64,000 bases of DNA from Bicyclus anynana (GCF_947172395.1 NC_069097.1:11516142-11580141); one strand, 5' to 3'. Shown: positions 51,875 through 63,726, counted from the stretch's first letter. Made by a program: numbers and translations. The notes: generated by a model not told the origin, from the letters alone.

Positions 51875-52898
51875 AACGTGTAAGTGAAACGATAATGAAC
51901 TATTTACCACCATTAAAAAAAGTGTCAACTAGCCTATTACAATACTTTACAACTAGCATTATGTGATCCTAAAAAGGGTCTCCACTCAGCATATTTCTGA
52001 GTCCGTGAGGACACCGCGCTGATCTTCCGTGGAGTATATCAATATTTCAAGGCTTATTAGAGGTACTGTCACATTCACTTGAAATCAGTGATAATATTTA
52101 CGCATACGATAATTTTCGCAAGCCGACAATTGTGTGCTTAATATAAAATGTGGGTGAATCAGACAGTGAGGTGAGTCACGGACGTTGATCGTTTTCGAAC
52201 ATCCCGAGAGCGTCAGGGCTTGCGAACGGGTTATTAAAGTTGTTACACATTTTAGGAACGTCAGGTTATGTTATATTTTCGACTTTACTACCTATAGTGA
52301 AACTTATTATAGTTACGAAAGTTTCAAATGCACTTTGATCCAAGAAGAACCCAAAAATCAGCCAGCATTATTGTTATCACCATTTTACAATATTGTTTAA
52401 ACCTACCCATCATATAGAGCAATTTATTCCCAAGCATTTTTATAACCATTTATACATTATTATAAGTCTACAAGCTGGCGACACTTTACCGTATGCATTT
52501 TTGACGATTTTATTTCAGATACTTAGTTTACACATGGGAAAATGATTTTTTCATAGTGACAAAAGTTCAAAAGGAAATTGTGGTCTATAATTTTGCATTG
52601 ACGTACAAGTAGCAGTTTATAAGGCATTTTCTAGAAACGATCTTATTTCTAATTCGACGAACGATTTCGAAACTAGTAACTCATAGGTATCATATAGACA
52701 AATTTAAGTTTTTTTAGCTTCTAATATATGAAAAAGTACCACGCAAATAAATTCGTGAGTAGGTAGGGTTTAACAAAATTAAAAAAAAAATATTAAAATT
52801 AAAAATTCCACACAAAACTTCACACTACACTACACTTACGTAGTTATAGTAGTAAACACTATGGTTGACTGTTGTCGTCTTGTTACGACGAAGTATAA
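51875..52898. other. Unassigned DNA
   Basis: No gene or main-family repeat recognised; a 71-codon ORF at 52185-52400 has no motif. Confidence 0.35.
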
Positions 52899-53159
52899 TT
52901 ATTTAGATTGCGTTTCGTAGCCCTTACGATGATAAAGGATAAAGCGGGATTCGTCTCCGATGACGTAACATTCCGTAAACGGTAACCAGGCGAAGCGCGC
53001 ACGTGTTCGAAAACGCAAAGTGGGTTTAAGTTTTATAGTATAGTAATTTTTACTAGTGGGTAGTAGCTTTCTTTGTGCATGAGCTTGTATGGAGGAGAAC
53101 TTTATGTTTATTTCTACTAAGCAGCATTGTTGAGTTTGATCTTGATTTAATCGGTCCAC
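52899..53159 (-). pseudogene. Possible Tc1/mariner transposase relic
   Basis: An 86-codon frame contains RFRTRARFAWLPFTECYVIG followed by DESRFILYHRKG, which resembles the W---V-F-DESRF-L-----G stretch around the second catalytic Asp of Tc1-type transposases. The rest of the frame shows no family blocks and no terminal repeats were found. Tentative. Confidence 0.3.
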
Positions 53160-53194
53160 GTGGTGTTACTAGACGAAGGATTACTATAGTGTCT

Positions 53195-53311
53195 CAAAAG
53201 GTGAAGGAAAACATCGTGAGGAAACCTGCATAACAGAGAATTTTCTTAATTCTCTGCGTGTGTGAAGTCTGCCAATCCACATTGGGCCAGCGTGGTGGAC
53301 TGTTGGTCAAT
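53195..53311 (+). mobile_element. SINE-B fragment
   Basis: GGTGAAGGAAAACATCGTGA through GAAGTCTGCCAATCCACATT to GTGGTGGACTGTTGGTCAA-like text; both ends truncated, the right end at the T2 element. Confidence 0.75.
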
Positions 53312-53319
53312 TATGGGAT

Positions 53320-53575
53320 GATCCGTGGAACATATTTACAATTGATTACTATCAAGTTATTTTTCCGTGAGTAGCTTCATCTTCACGAGACACTCAACTT
53401 TTACATTTACGAAAATTATTGATTCTGGTAGCTAACTTGGTTACTAGGTAATAAAAATTTCTGAGCGTCAGAACGAGTTAATGCACTACGCAATTTGTAG
53501 GACATTGTGGCTGTTAAGTTGTATAACTATTAATTAACTATTAATTAAGCAACAGTAAAAAAATAGCTGGTTAGT
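53320..53575. mobile_element. Inverted-repeat family T2, copy 3
   Basis: Head GTGAGTAGCTTCATCTTCAC, body GAAAATTATTGATTCTGGTA and GTAGGACATTGTGGCTGTTA, end AAAAAAATAGCTGGTTAGT; inverted relative to copies at 11640 and 16045. Confidence 0.65.
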
Positions 53576-53583
53576 AGTCCTAT

Positions 53584-53622
53584 AAGTCCATTTGTCTTAA
53601 GCCTATCAAGACAAATGGACTT
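53584..53622. repeat. Perfect 15-bp inverted repeat, 9-base loop
   Basis: AAGTCCATTTGTCTT at 53584-53598 and its complement at 53608-53622, directly after the T2 element. Confidence 0.6.
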
Positions 53623-53984
53623 TAAATTCTTTATAAGACAGAGTACAAAAAAACGGTATTAACTAATCCATACAGGAAGCAATGTTTAAATTATTATCTG
53701 GTATGCAAGGCTCTAGAGTCTAGACAAATATAAAGCGCTTTGACTGCTAATACACGACTGGTCTTATACTGAATTATTTAATAGGCAATCATGGATCCGT
53801 ATAAGGAACTAGGACAATGTAGTCGTACGTATAAACTAACTGCTAACTAATTTATAGGCTTAGGCTAAGGTAACGGTAGTTCGTATGACATTTTAATACA
53901 TGGAACCTCTTTGATTATACTTCTGTAAGCCTAACATGCGACCAAGCGACGTATCTCATGTAGAGAAATAAACAAATTTTAGCA

Positions 53985-54325
53985 GACTCAAAGGTGATTA
54001 CAAAAATAAGAAAACTAATGTCGAACAAAAGTTCACAACATTTGTCAGGACAATTTAATTAACAAATTAAACTGTAACCAAAATAAGACCCTAGAATGGC
54101 AGAGAATGACCTAGAGTGAAATCACGCATTTGTGAACGTTGTGTGTAGAGTTAAAGGCGCCTTTGACAGATATCTAATACACCCCTTTTCCACTCAAGTC
54201 ACTCCCCGCCTATCCCAAGTAACCCATAAAGAATTACACAACAAGAGATGTGGACGGCTCGAACGCCACGAGCACACTGAAGCCGTCCGTACCGCAAGTC
54301 ATTGCAACGCGGCGATAACACAAAT
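53985..54325 (-). mobile_element. TIR family T3, copy 3 (terminal repeats not recognised)
   Basis: AGCAGACTCAAAGGTGATTA, TTCACAACATTTGTCAGGAC, AGAATTACACAACAAGAGAT, GCCGTCCGTACCGCAAGTCA. Same orientation as copy 4. Confidence 0.7.
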
Positions 54326-54390
54326 GTCATCCAATGACAACGCAACTGGATATATCGTAATCTTGTTCGTTATGTTAGGACGAAAGAGAT

Positions 54391-54580
54391 GTATTTTTTT
54401 ATTTTTAACAAATTAGCCCTTGACTACAATCTCATTTGACGGTAAGTAATGATGGAATCTTAGATGTAAGCGGGCTAACTTGTTAGTAGGATAAAAATCG
54501 ACACCCCTTTCGTAACAGACATCGTACCGGAACTCTAAATCGCTTGGCGGTACGTCTTTGCCGGTAGGGTGGTAATTAGG
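54391..54580 (-). mobile_element. SINE-A, 5'-truncated, inverted
   Basis: ACAAATTAGCCCTTGACTAC at left and GGCGGTACGTCTTTGCCGGT near the right end; head missing. It lies between two T3 copies. Confidence 0.75.
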
Positions 54581-54700
54581 CGAAGGAGTGGGACTACTCC
54601 TCCGCCATTTTACTTTGAATGGTTCGCTTCACGAATGTACTACAAGAGCTACAGTGCGAGAGGAATGGCGACGGATCACAAAGCTTGCCGCCCTTATGCC

Positions 54701-55156
54701 TAGTTCGGACCGCTTTAGTATCTTAGTAGAGTACAAACGATATTTGGGCGGTAGCAAGTAGTCTAGTTTTAGCAGACTCAAAAGTGATTACAAATATAAG
54801 AAAACTAATGTCGAAGAAAGGTTATGATTCACAACATTTGTCAGGACAACTTAATTAACAAATCAAACTGTAACCAAAATAAGATCCTAGAATGGCACAG
54901 AATGACATTGAGTCACGCACTTGTGAACGTTGTGTGTAGGGTTAAAGGTACCTTTGACTGTTTAACAAACACTCCCCTTTTCCACTCAAGTCACTCTCCC
55001 TGCCTATCCAAAGTAATCCATAAAGAATTATACAACAAGAGATGTGGACGGCTGGAACGCCACGAGCACACTGAAGCCGTCCGTACCGCAAGTCGTTGCA
55101 ACGCGGCGATAACACTAGTATGCTACTCGACTAAAATGCTAAAGTAGTCCGAACTA
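54701..55156. mobile_element. TIR family T3, copy 4, complete (456 bp)
   Basis: The left end TAGTTCGGACCGCTTTAGTA and right end (reverse-complemented) TAGTTCGGACTACTTTAGCA begin inverted repeats of about 35 bp. The interior has no transposase; the 107-codon ORF inside it is chance. This copy defines the ends of the family. Confidence 0.8.
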
Positions 55157-55689
55157 GCCTAAGTGACGATCACGACCACTATGTCAAGAGTGTAGTGACG
55201 AAGAAGTGCAATTCAAAGTAAGTTTGATAAAAGCTACTTGTACAGTTTCCGTTTGACCATAGACTACATTTACACATTCAAATCACATTTCCATATTTTT
55301 CTGTATCGATCTTACACCGGAAATCGAGAGCGTGACTGAAAATCCGTGTGAATTATTCAATCAAGTTTTTGTTGGACGTGAAATAAATTGCAAACGTTTC
55401 GCGTTTTGTTGCTTACAGTCTGGTTCTCGATCATTCTATATATAAGAAAATTTAAGAGTAACAATTCTCTTTTGAGACATTTTTAGTTCCTTGGGTCCAT
55501 GAACAAAATATTTAATAATGACCAATGGCCATACTGCTTAAACTTCGAGTAAGTATGTGATATTCATGACGATGGACGAGTCAGCAAGAATTATGAACAC
55601 AGCGAAGCATGGGAGTGCGGGTTTTCCTACCAATCTAAAAAAAAATTCGGTGTATCCGTTAAAAAATTAATACACCTACCCCCTAAAAA
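55157..55689. other. Unassigned DNA
   Basis: Unique-looking, less AT-rich than average between 55180 and 55420; no gene recognised on either strand. Confidence 0.35.
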
Positions 55690-55930
55690 ATCAACCTATA
55701 CTAATATTACAAATATGTAATTCTCACGGGAACGAGAAATAGCGTTGGCTATTATTTAATAAAAAAAAATTACAATCTAAGAGCCGATGTATTCATTGAA
55801 AGACAGCTATTTAAAATAATGTATAGGAAAAATATAATTATCCAACACAAAAACAAAACAATTTGAATCATTAATTACTGAGATTAACGCGTTCAACCAA
55901 ACAAACTCTTTAACTTTATAATATTAGTAT
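55690..55930 (+). repeat. CTAGC-family element, rearranged
   Basis: Contains ATTCTCACGGGAACGAG, ATTACTGAGATTAACGCGTT and the end TTATAATATTAGTATAGATT; the head is scrambled. Confidence 0.55.
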
Positions 55931-57754
55931 AGATTATACTGATACAGAAATAACAATGGCAAAGCCCGAGTAATATTCAGTAGGTAGGTATCTAACTTAC
56001 TAAAGGTCAACCAAGAGACAATTGTTTCTGGTTGTTTGAACTATTGATCAGTTGGGGAGATGAGGTTATTTTAAACCTTTACGCTGACCCTCGGGGTAAA
56101 CAATAAAGGAGATATAAATAACAGCAGTTGTCTCTAAGGTGAATAATTAAGTATTACAGCATTAGAATAGCATTAAAAAGGTGGTAAGGTCACTTATAAT
56201 TATTGGCTTTATATTATTTTATAACAGTTTACATAGGATGTGGAACTGTATACATGGCGGCACCTGAACTGGGTCCTAACTGAAAATCAGTGCTGCATAC
56301 ATACTTTATTTGGTAAGTTATACCTACTCAATAACACTTTTTTTGTAACAGAGCGAAAAATGTGATTACTAAATGTGATTTAATAACAATGCACCTAATA
56401 CCTAATGTACTAAAATACAAAAAAACGTAACATAACAGCATTGCAAACATTAAATACATGTATTCAACGGTTACTAATTAGGTTTTAAATTGAACCGCTC
56501 TAATTAGGCTTGACGATGAAATAAACATGCCTAAAGTATTAATTTAACTGTTCTATAAAAATAATTACTATTCGCACTCATAATTGAGTTGATAACACTA
56601 TGTAGGCTAAGAGCTCACGAAATATTTTTCATACTTGTTAAATTATATTTAAATATGTGACTAAATAAACATATCCAACTGATGGTAAATGTAAAACCAA
56701 CAAATAAAAGAATAAGCTTTCACGAGACATGTATTTTTGCATGATTACTTGTTGATGGATAAAAATTTACTGTGGCATACAGACAGACGAACACGAGAGT
56801 GATATTATAAGTATATTCCGTATTTGTGTGTACGTACATTCGGAATAATTCATTGTCTGTGGTATAGATCACCTAAAATTAAAAAAAAATGCCCTACAAT
56901 GTTTGCTGTCCTATAGATCTAGAAAGCTTCAACGACACAATATCTCGTGACGCATCGAAGGTTGTCTTCGTTAAGCTGAGGCATAGGTAACTCTTGTGTT
57001 TATAATTTCACAAACCTTAAGTTAATTATCCTTAACCTAATTACAAAACAACACAGAAGAAAGAAATGAAGACAGCGTCGTAGATGGGAGGACGATGTCA
57101 AAAATAACTGACGCGTGGGAAAATCTATGCTAGAAAGAACCTGCCTTCCGAACCGATGGTAGAGTCTTTACAAATAGTCAACATAGACGTTTCCAAAGTG
57201 CAGTAGAAGTAAATGAATTTAGAATTTTTGGAGAAAGAGAATCTTTTTAAGTATACCTTAAAAGATTTTACGTAAATAAGTGTAAAATAAATACTGTAAT
57301 AATTTCATGAAAGATTGTCAAATAAAAGGCTATTAAGTATATCTTAACTCCAATCTTCTAAACCGATGGGAGTGGTACACATATTTCAATATGAACATAT
57401 GTATTGTGTACCTATAAATTACAAGTAGTTCGACGTCCAGTAAATTTTAACTAACTACTACAGTTCGCATCGTAAAGGCCTAAACGTCTAATGCACTGCT
57501 GCAATAAATTTTGTAACTTATGTAGGACGGCAGTTTAAATAACAAATAGCTTTTAAAGGCGGTCGACTCTCGCACTAGCTGCGTTGGGATCGTTTATTAA
57601 ATTAACACCAGTTGTCGTCCAGTTGCAAGATTTGAGCATTAATTTAGCGGCCAGATGCTAACAAAATGTAATTAAATGCGATTGTCTACACCATTGCCTA
57701 TTTCAGGGGCCCACTGATTGTTAGTATTAATTCTATTCGCTATGTATAACAATA
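55931..57754. other. Mostly unassigned DNA with LINE scraps
   Basis: At 57050-57115 the frame RRKKRRQRRRWEDDVKNN looks like the end of a LINE ORF2, followed at 57130-57250 by the CCTGCCTTCCGAACCGATGG 3' UTR also seen at 32935. The remainder is AT-rich with no gene. Confidence 0.4.
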
Positions 57755-57930
57755 TAGAAGACCCTCGGTGGCTTAACCCACGTAGTTTTCATTCCCGTGG
57801 GGATACGGGGATAAAATACAGCCTACGTTACTCGCTGATAATGTAGCTTTCAGTTGGTGACACAGCCGCATTTAATTAATTCCACATTAGTTTGGTTATC
57901 AGACAGTCAGCAAAAATCTGTAAATGTGTA
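57755..57930 (+). repeat. CTAGC-family fragment
   Basis: CATTCCCGTGGGGATACGGG then ATAAAATACAGCCTACGTTA and GATAATGTAGCTTTC. Confidence 0.55.
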
Positions 57931-58707
57931 AGTCAAATTTTGGAAAAAGAGCGATGTTCTGCTCAATGGTCTATTTTTTATCTGTACATAATAGGTATAA
58001 TCAAAATAGTTTTACCCGAGAAAAGGTAACAACTAGGCAGACTTATTTTCCTATTTATAATATGTATTTTCAAATTAATTGATAGTGGATTCACAAACAA
58101 TACTATGCAAGACCTACTGCAGATTTTTCTACAGAACACCAGCACCCAGTGTTAAGTTATGGAATCAGTGAGCATTCTGCAAGTGCAATGTTCCTCACGC
58201 ACCATTAATTCGGTTCCACATCACGATTGCTTAGCCGAGAACTATGTTTTTGTTATTAAATGCTTTTTATCGCATGTGGGATGTGTAATTACCTTTATAA
58301 TAGGTATCTATGTGTACAGATTTTAAGTAACTGTTCATGTTCTTTTATGTTTCTTCAAGTCAATAAGTACGTTCCACTATAGCAAACTCCGGCTCGAAGG
58401 ACCAAGTGCATGGTCATAGTCTGCAGTAGGAGTTAGTTGCAGAAGGCAAAATCATGAGATATACTTACTAATAAAAGACCACACTATTACACGATAGTAG
58501 CTAAACTGTGAGGAGATAATGCCAAGACGATCGAGGTTCGCTGTGTTACTAATACAATACTTGTACAATAGTTGAATTCAACATGCATCATTGCTTACCA
58601 TAAAACATAGTGCTACCAAGCGTACCAACCATAGCCCATGTAATGTAATAAAATATTAATTGGTAAAATATTCAACGTTTTTTAAAATTATTTTTCATTA
58701 TAATAAA
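57931..58707. other. Unassigned DNA
   Basis: No gene or main-family repeat recognised. Confidence 0.4.
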
Positions 58708-58905
58708 TGCTAGCAAACGCCGCGCGGTTTCACTCGCTTGGTTTCCTTTCCTTTAGGAATACGGGGTTAAAATATTATAGCCTACAACACTCGGGGATAG
58801 TTAAGCTTTTCAACACTGAAATAATTTTCAAATCGGTTTAGTAGTTTCTGAGCCTATTCAATGCAAACAAGCAAACAATCAAATCTTTCCTCTTTATAAT
58901 TTAAA
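58708..58905 (+). repeat. CTAGC-family element (GCCGCGCGG subtype)
   Basis: TGCTAGCAAACGCCGCGCGG, GGAATACGGGGTTAAAATAT, CAAATCGGTTTAGTAGTTTC and a diverged end. Confidence 0.7.
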
Positions 58906-59337
58906 GTAAATAGTTTGAAAAATGTTGAACTTTCATCTTTGAACATATTGGAATGGTTTTCAACACATAATTTTTTCCACGCAGACCTAAACACATTACA
59001 AAAACGAGAACGAATTTTCAGTGTGCCAATCAAGTCAGCAATTACTTACTCGAGTAATTGCGGTCCAGTCACGCGAATTTAATGAATGCGTGAATTATAA
59101 CAGGTTTTTTTAAATGCAAAACTGTGTTATTACTGGAGAATAGGCTTCGAAGGAGGATACTTATTCTGTATTTGAGTTGTTTTTTTTGTTGAGAAGGTAA
59201 AAGTCCTTTCTGACCTCGGCAGTCCGACTACGTACAGTCCGTTGTACGGACTCAAACGACCTCCTCTATGACGCTAACAATGCGACCAAGTGAAGAGAAA
59301 ATAGACAAACTCCAACTTTTTGTGAAACATGTTGCAT

Positions 59338-59548
59338 TTTAAGAAATCTAATATCACGTATCTCAAATGGTGAAGGAAACCATAGTGAGGAAACCTGCAT
59401 TCCAGAGAATTTTCTTAATTATCTGCGTGTATAAAGTCTGCCAATCCGCATTGGGCCAGCGTGATGAACTATTGGCCTAACCTCTCCATTCTGAGAGGAG
59501 ACTCGAGCTCGTCGGCAGTGAGCCGACTATGGGTTGATAATGATGAAA
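59338..59548 (+). mobile_element. SINE-B, body
   Basis: TTTTAAGAAATCTAATATCA, GGTGAAGGAAACCATAGTGA, GCCAATCCGCATTGGGCCAG and the end TATGGGTTGATAATGATGA. tRNA head missing. Confidence 0.8.
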
Positions 59549-59726
59549 TGCAGTAGGCCTTTTAATGGGACTGGTGTCAAGGGGGTTGAGGAGGCCCTGT
59601 AATTGCCTATTACAATAGGTTGAAGAATTTCTCTTTTTTCAACTTATGATTTTTTTATGTCAAGATAGGCTCGCGTTTGACCATGATCTCATCTGATGGT
59701 AAGTATAGATATAGTCTAGAATCTAG

Positions 59727-59939
59727 ATCAACAAAATATTATTTAGATACAAAGGTAAAATATATACTGACGATCTAAAGAAGGCAATTCCGAATTATGA
59801 CGCTATCGTTGCAAACTTTAGAATATTAAACGATGCAAACCACGAAAGTACAATTACTATTGTCTACTACAGACGCCAGTGCGGCGCACCCTCTCATATA
59901 ACCACATTCCGTTCAACGTGTCGTGTTATCAAAAACTGA
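59727..59939 (+). CDS. Unassigned open frame without start codon
   Basis: 71 codons are open between TAG and TGA, with a composition that looks protein-like (KIYTDDLKKAIPNYDAIVAN, STITIVYYRRQCGAP). No ATG is suitably placed; an AG lies before ATAC at 59745. I do not recognise the family. It could be an exon, a transposon relic or chance. Confidence 0.2.
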   Translation: MNKILFRYKGKIYTDDLKKAIPNYDAIVANFRILNDANHESTITIVYYRRQCGAPSHITTFRSTCRVIKN

Positions 59940-60074
59940 TGAGATCATGTACTGAGTAAATCTGATATCAGAGAAATTGTGTCACCTCTTACAATAATAA
60001 GAGATAAGCCGAGACAGATATGACAGTAAATATTTTTAAAAAGAAATTCCACAGACTTTACAAAACATCATCTC

Positions 60075-60265
60075 ATCATCATCATCATTAACAGCCGATG
60101 GACGTCCACTGCTGGACATAGGCCTCTCGCTTGGACGTCCAAACAAAACGGTCTCGAGCCCCCAGCAATCCGCTTGATGTCCTCAGTTCTCCAACACTGC
60201 GTTTTCTGGTGCATTCCAGCACCTTGGCACCCCAACGTCCATCGGCTCTTCGAACTATGTGCCCT
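60075..60265 (-). mobile_element. RTE-like LINE 3' end, inverted
   Basis: Starts with the inverted tail TCATCATCATCATCATTAAC, then GCCGATGGACGTCCACTGCT. The reverse frame reads SRWTLGCQGAGMH and QQWTSIG-type blocks with frameshifts. Confidence 0.8.
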
Positions 60266-60420
60266 GCCCATAATGCGAAATACAACACTAATAAAAATTT
60301 TAATAAAAAATTCAACCGACTTCCAACTCAAAAATTAGCCTAAACTAAAAAGCAAAAAATAACATCTTACCTATGTGCTACCTTCTGATCAGTTTGAAGG
60401 CGGTGCCAATCCAGTGTCAT

Positions 60421-60462
60421 GTTTTAATTAAAGCCGTTTCTGAAAACGGCTTTAATTAAAAC
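60421..60462. repeat. Perfect 19-bp inverted repeat, 4-base loop
   Basis: GTTTTAATTAAAGCCGTTT at 60421-60439 pairs with its exact complement at 60444-60462 around CTGA. Confidence 0.75.
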
Positions 60463-60519
60463 TTTTATTTTTTAATTTTTAGTGTTAGCACACCTACTGA
60501 GTGTAACCAAAACTGATAC

Positions 60520-61135
60520 TAATAACCTTCGAGAAGTTCTCTTCATTGTCCTTCGTCTTCAATACCAGACCCTTAATTCAGTCACAACCCATCTAGGTGA
60601 AAAGTTCTCAGCAATACAAATTCATAAAGTCCCAACAAAGGTAGCTACTGTGAACCGTCGAGGAGTTCCCTTAACTCTCCTTCATCTTCGTCACCAGACC
60701 CCTAATACAGTCACAACCCATCTAGGTGGAAAGTTCTCATCAATACGAATAAATCTAGCCCAAACAAAAGGTACCTGCTGTAAATCGTTGACGAGTTCCA
60801 TCGTCTGTTTTTCGGCTTCATCATCAGACCAACTCCAGACCTTCATAAAATTGTAGTGGTTTAAGATACCTTATGGAAACATTAACAAACGCACTAGCCG
60901 TCCCTACGATTTTCGAAAGTTCCCCTCGATTTCTCCAGGATGCCATCATCAGATCCTGACATGAAAAAAATGGGACCACCCTGGAATCAAACCCTTCAAA
61001 ACAAAAAAAGTATTTTCAAAATCGGTCCACAAATGACGGAGTTATCGCTGGACATACATAAAAAAAAAAAACAAAAAAAAAACATACATACAGCCGAACG
61101 TAGAACCTCCTCCTTTTTGGAAGTCGGTTAAAAAG
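60520..61135 (+). repeat. GAAGTCGGT repeat family, long copy with internal 129-bp tandem units
   Basis: CAACCCATCTAGG occurs at 60587 and 60716, and the flanking text repeats with a period of about 129 bp, a multiple of three that keeps a frame open across the units. The end carries CATACATACAGCCGAACGTA and CCTCCTTTTTGGAAGTCGGT. Same family as 36890-37350. Confidence 0.75.
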
Positions 61136-61319
61136 CGATAAAATAATTTACTTGATTTGAAGGCGGTGGCAAGCGAAATGGGTTTTATATCTCTACCATT
61201 TTTTTTGTTTTTAATATATTTATTGCCTATTGCATTTTCGTCATATTGACCGCAGCAGCGTCACAGGGGAGGACAAGCCTAATATATCAGCTAGAGTTGT
61301 GTGATGTGTCCTAGGGCTA

Positions 61320-61500
61320 GAAGTTCGGAGGGAACAAAACATCTCTGGCTTCTCAATATTTTTGTGCGAATCCCGTGGAAGTCTCCATACAGAAGAAACT
61401 ATGGATTTTTCGGAATATAAAGCCTTTGTGCTAGTCTACGACTAATCTATCTCCATTCCAAATTTCAGCCCAATTCTTTCAATAGTTGCGGCGTTAAAGA
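61320..61500 (+). repeat. CTAGC-family fragment
   Basis: GCGAATCCCGTGGAAGTCTC, AACTATGGATTTTTCGGAAT and TTTCAATAGTTGCGGCGTTA. Both ends lost. Confidence 0.5.
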
Positions 61501-61802
61501 GTAAAAAACATGCACCAAAACCTCCATATTAGAACTCGGTTAAAGACAATATCACAACACCGGTGACTTTAATTAAGTTTTAAGCAAACGAGCAACACTG
61601 TGTGAGTTGCACCTCGAGAGCATCGTATTTCACAATATGAATAGGCGAGCTTGAATTTGATCCGCCATTGTTATGATTTCATACACTGCGGTTAGGCGGT
61701 TTGAACGTCGTATCAGCTAGCCGACAGTTTTGCAGTGGCACCAATGATGTTAGAAGAAAAAAAGGAGATAGGTTACATAAACCACATTCGATGTTTACAG
61801 CT

Positions 61803-62056
61803 TTTGACGGCATCCGTGGCGTTTGACGTGGTGGTCCAGGTCTGGCTGGTGGGAGTCTTCGGCCGTGGCTAGTTACCTTAAGGCATAGACGTACCGCCAA
61901 GCAATTTACCGATTCGGTACGATGTCGTGTAGAAACCGAAGGAAGTGTAGATTTCATCCTCCTTCTAACAAGTTAACTCGCTTCCATCTTAGATTGCATC
62001 ATCACTTACCATTAGGTGAGATTGTAGTCAAAGGGCTAACTTGTAAATAAAATTAA
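61803..62056 (+). mobile_element. SINE-A with an internal deletion in the head
   Basis: TTTTGACGGCATCCGTGGCG jumps to GGTCCAGGTCTGGCTGGTGG, removing the A/B-box region; the body and the tail GGGCTAACTTGTAAATAAA are complete. Confidence 0.8.
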
Positions 62057-62064
62057 TAAAAAAA

Positions 62065-62167
62065 AAGTGGCACGCAAAAATTATGTCAGCGGCGTTGTCA
62101 ACTTCGCGGTGACAGTGCGGAGACTAAGCTCAGGTTTGCTAATTAGCATAGTTTTAACGTGCCACTT
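62065..62167. mobile_element. Short TIR element (about 103 bp)
   Basis: AAGTGGCACGCAAAAATTAT at left and ATAGTTTTAACGTGCCACTT at right are inverted relatives. It directly follows the SINE-A tail. Confidence 0.6.
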
Positions 62168-62457
62168 GGGGTCCGCGTATAACCTATCTACTTCTTTTTT
62201 CTTCTAACATCATTGAGCGGGATCATTTGTTTTGCGGCTGCCTGTAAATGCCGCATTTAAAAAGTTCCACTACTTTGGAAAAATCAATATCAGCCGATGG
62301 ACATCCACCGCCGTGCTATTACAATATATTGTATTTTCAGATAGTGTATTGTTTGTTTACATATCATCATAAACATCATCTTCATTATCTTATTCCATTT
62401 AATTGGGGTCGGCAAAAACTGTCAATGTCTTCCATTCGCTTCTATCATTGGTCAACT

Positions 62458-62640
62458 TATCACGGTGAAGGAAAAACATCGCGAGGAAACCTGCATACCG
62501 GAGAATTTTCTTAATTCTCTGCGTGTGTGGAAACTGCCAATCCGCATTGAGCCAGTGCTATTGGCCTAACCCATCTCATTCTTAGAGGAGACTCAAGCTT
62601 ATCAGTGAGCCGAATATGGGTTGATAATTATTCTTGGCTC
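62458..62640 (+). mobile_element. SINE-B, body
   Basis: ACGGTGAAGGAAAAACATCG through GGAAACTGCCAATCCGCATT to GAATATGGGTTGATAATTA. Confidence 0.75.
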
Positions 62641-63037
62641 AGTAGTGGGCCCTTAAAATAGGCTTATAATGATGATCCAACAAAAAATTTAAGAATAATT
62701 AATATTCTCTTAAGGATGGTCCAATGCGGTTTCAAGGTGTTTATCCACCTGCCTATAGCTTACAATAGCAATCAGCTGTTGCCATACTAATAAACTAGTT
62801 TGGCGCATCTGCCCATCGATGATACTAAAGAATTCTGAGAGTCATTATTTTTCAATACTAATTAATAGGCAGTTGACGGGTTAAGCAGATGACTTCAGTG
62901 GCGTGCATAAATGTACTGATTACTCATAAAGTACATGAAGTTTTTCATACTGATATTGACAAATGATTTATCTTCACGTACCTAGTGCTTACCCTAAACG
63001 AACTACATCTAATTTTGATTGGACAACCGGACGGTTT
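62641..63037. other. Unassigned DNA with a hAT-like end at about 62898
   Basis: CAGTGGCGTGCATAAATGTA at 62898-62917 matches the terminal motif of the element at 15845-16503; the opposite end was not found. Confidence 0.4.
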
Positions 63038-63304
63038 TTTTTTAAATCTTTACAAGTTAGCTCTTGACTACAATCTCACCTGATGGTAAGTGATGATGCA
63101 ATCTAAGATGGAACCGGGCTAACTTGTTAGGAGGAGGATGAAAATCCACACGCTTTTTGGTTTCTACACATCTTTTGCCGGTAGGGTGTTAACTAGCCAG
63201 ACCTGGACCAATTAAGAAAACCTCAATCGGCCCAGACGGCAATTGAGCCCAGGACCTCAGTCTTGTAAATACCGCGCATGCCACTGCGCCACGGAGGCAG
63301 TCAA
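63038..63304 (-). mobile_element. SINE-A, nearly complete, inverted
   Basis: TTTACAAGTTAGCTCTTGAC at left and GCCACTGCGCCACGGAGGCA at right. A small deletion in the middle of the body. Confidence 0.8.
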
Positions 63305-63726
63305 ATAAAAAAGGTCAAAGGTGTTATATCGTCTTATAGGTACTATATTTCGTATATAATCATTCAGGGATAACGACCTAAAAACGTTCCATATTTAAAT
63401 GTAACCTTACCATAGACAATAATAGACAACGTTTACAAATCACATACGTATCTATATATGAAATTTTCAAATTGCACGTGGCTCGAACCACGCAAGACTT
63501 AATAAGGCTCTATTGAATGCACACGCAAACCATTGTTAACTGATCTACACTCGGAAATTGACTATCTGACTAAGCAACTACACCTCTCTTTCTATAACAC
63601 GCGTTGAATAGAGATAGCTAACTTTGGAACAGAGATTAATCAACGGCTAACCAATGATAGTTTATAATAATTATGATAGTGTTTAATTTGTATATATATT
63701 AATTTTTGATTATTAATGATTTTAAT
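63305..63726. other. Unassigned DNA
   Basis: AT-rich; nothing recognised. Confidence 0.35.

Noticed and set aside
54132..55147. 94- and 107-codon frames sharing VVCRVKG and RLERHEHTEAVRTAS blocks
   Set aside because: The similarity arises because both are copies of TIR family T3; the other copies do not keep the frame.
60482..60856. 124-codon plus-strand ORF as a gene
   Set aside because: It lies in an interspersed repeat with 129-bp tandem units, also present in broken form at 36890-37350.
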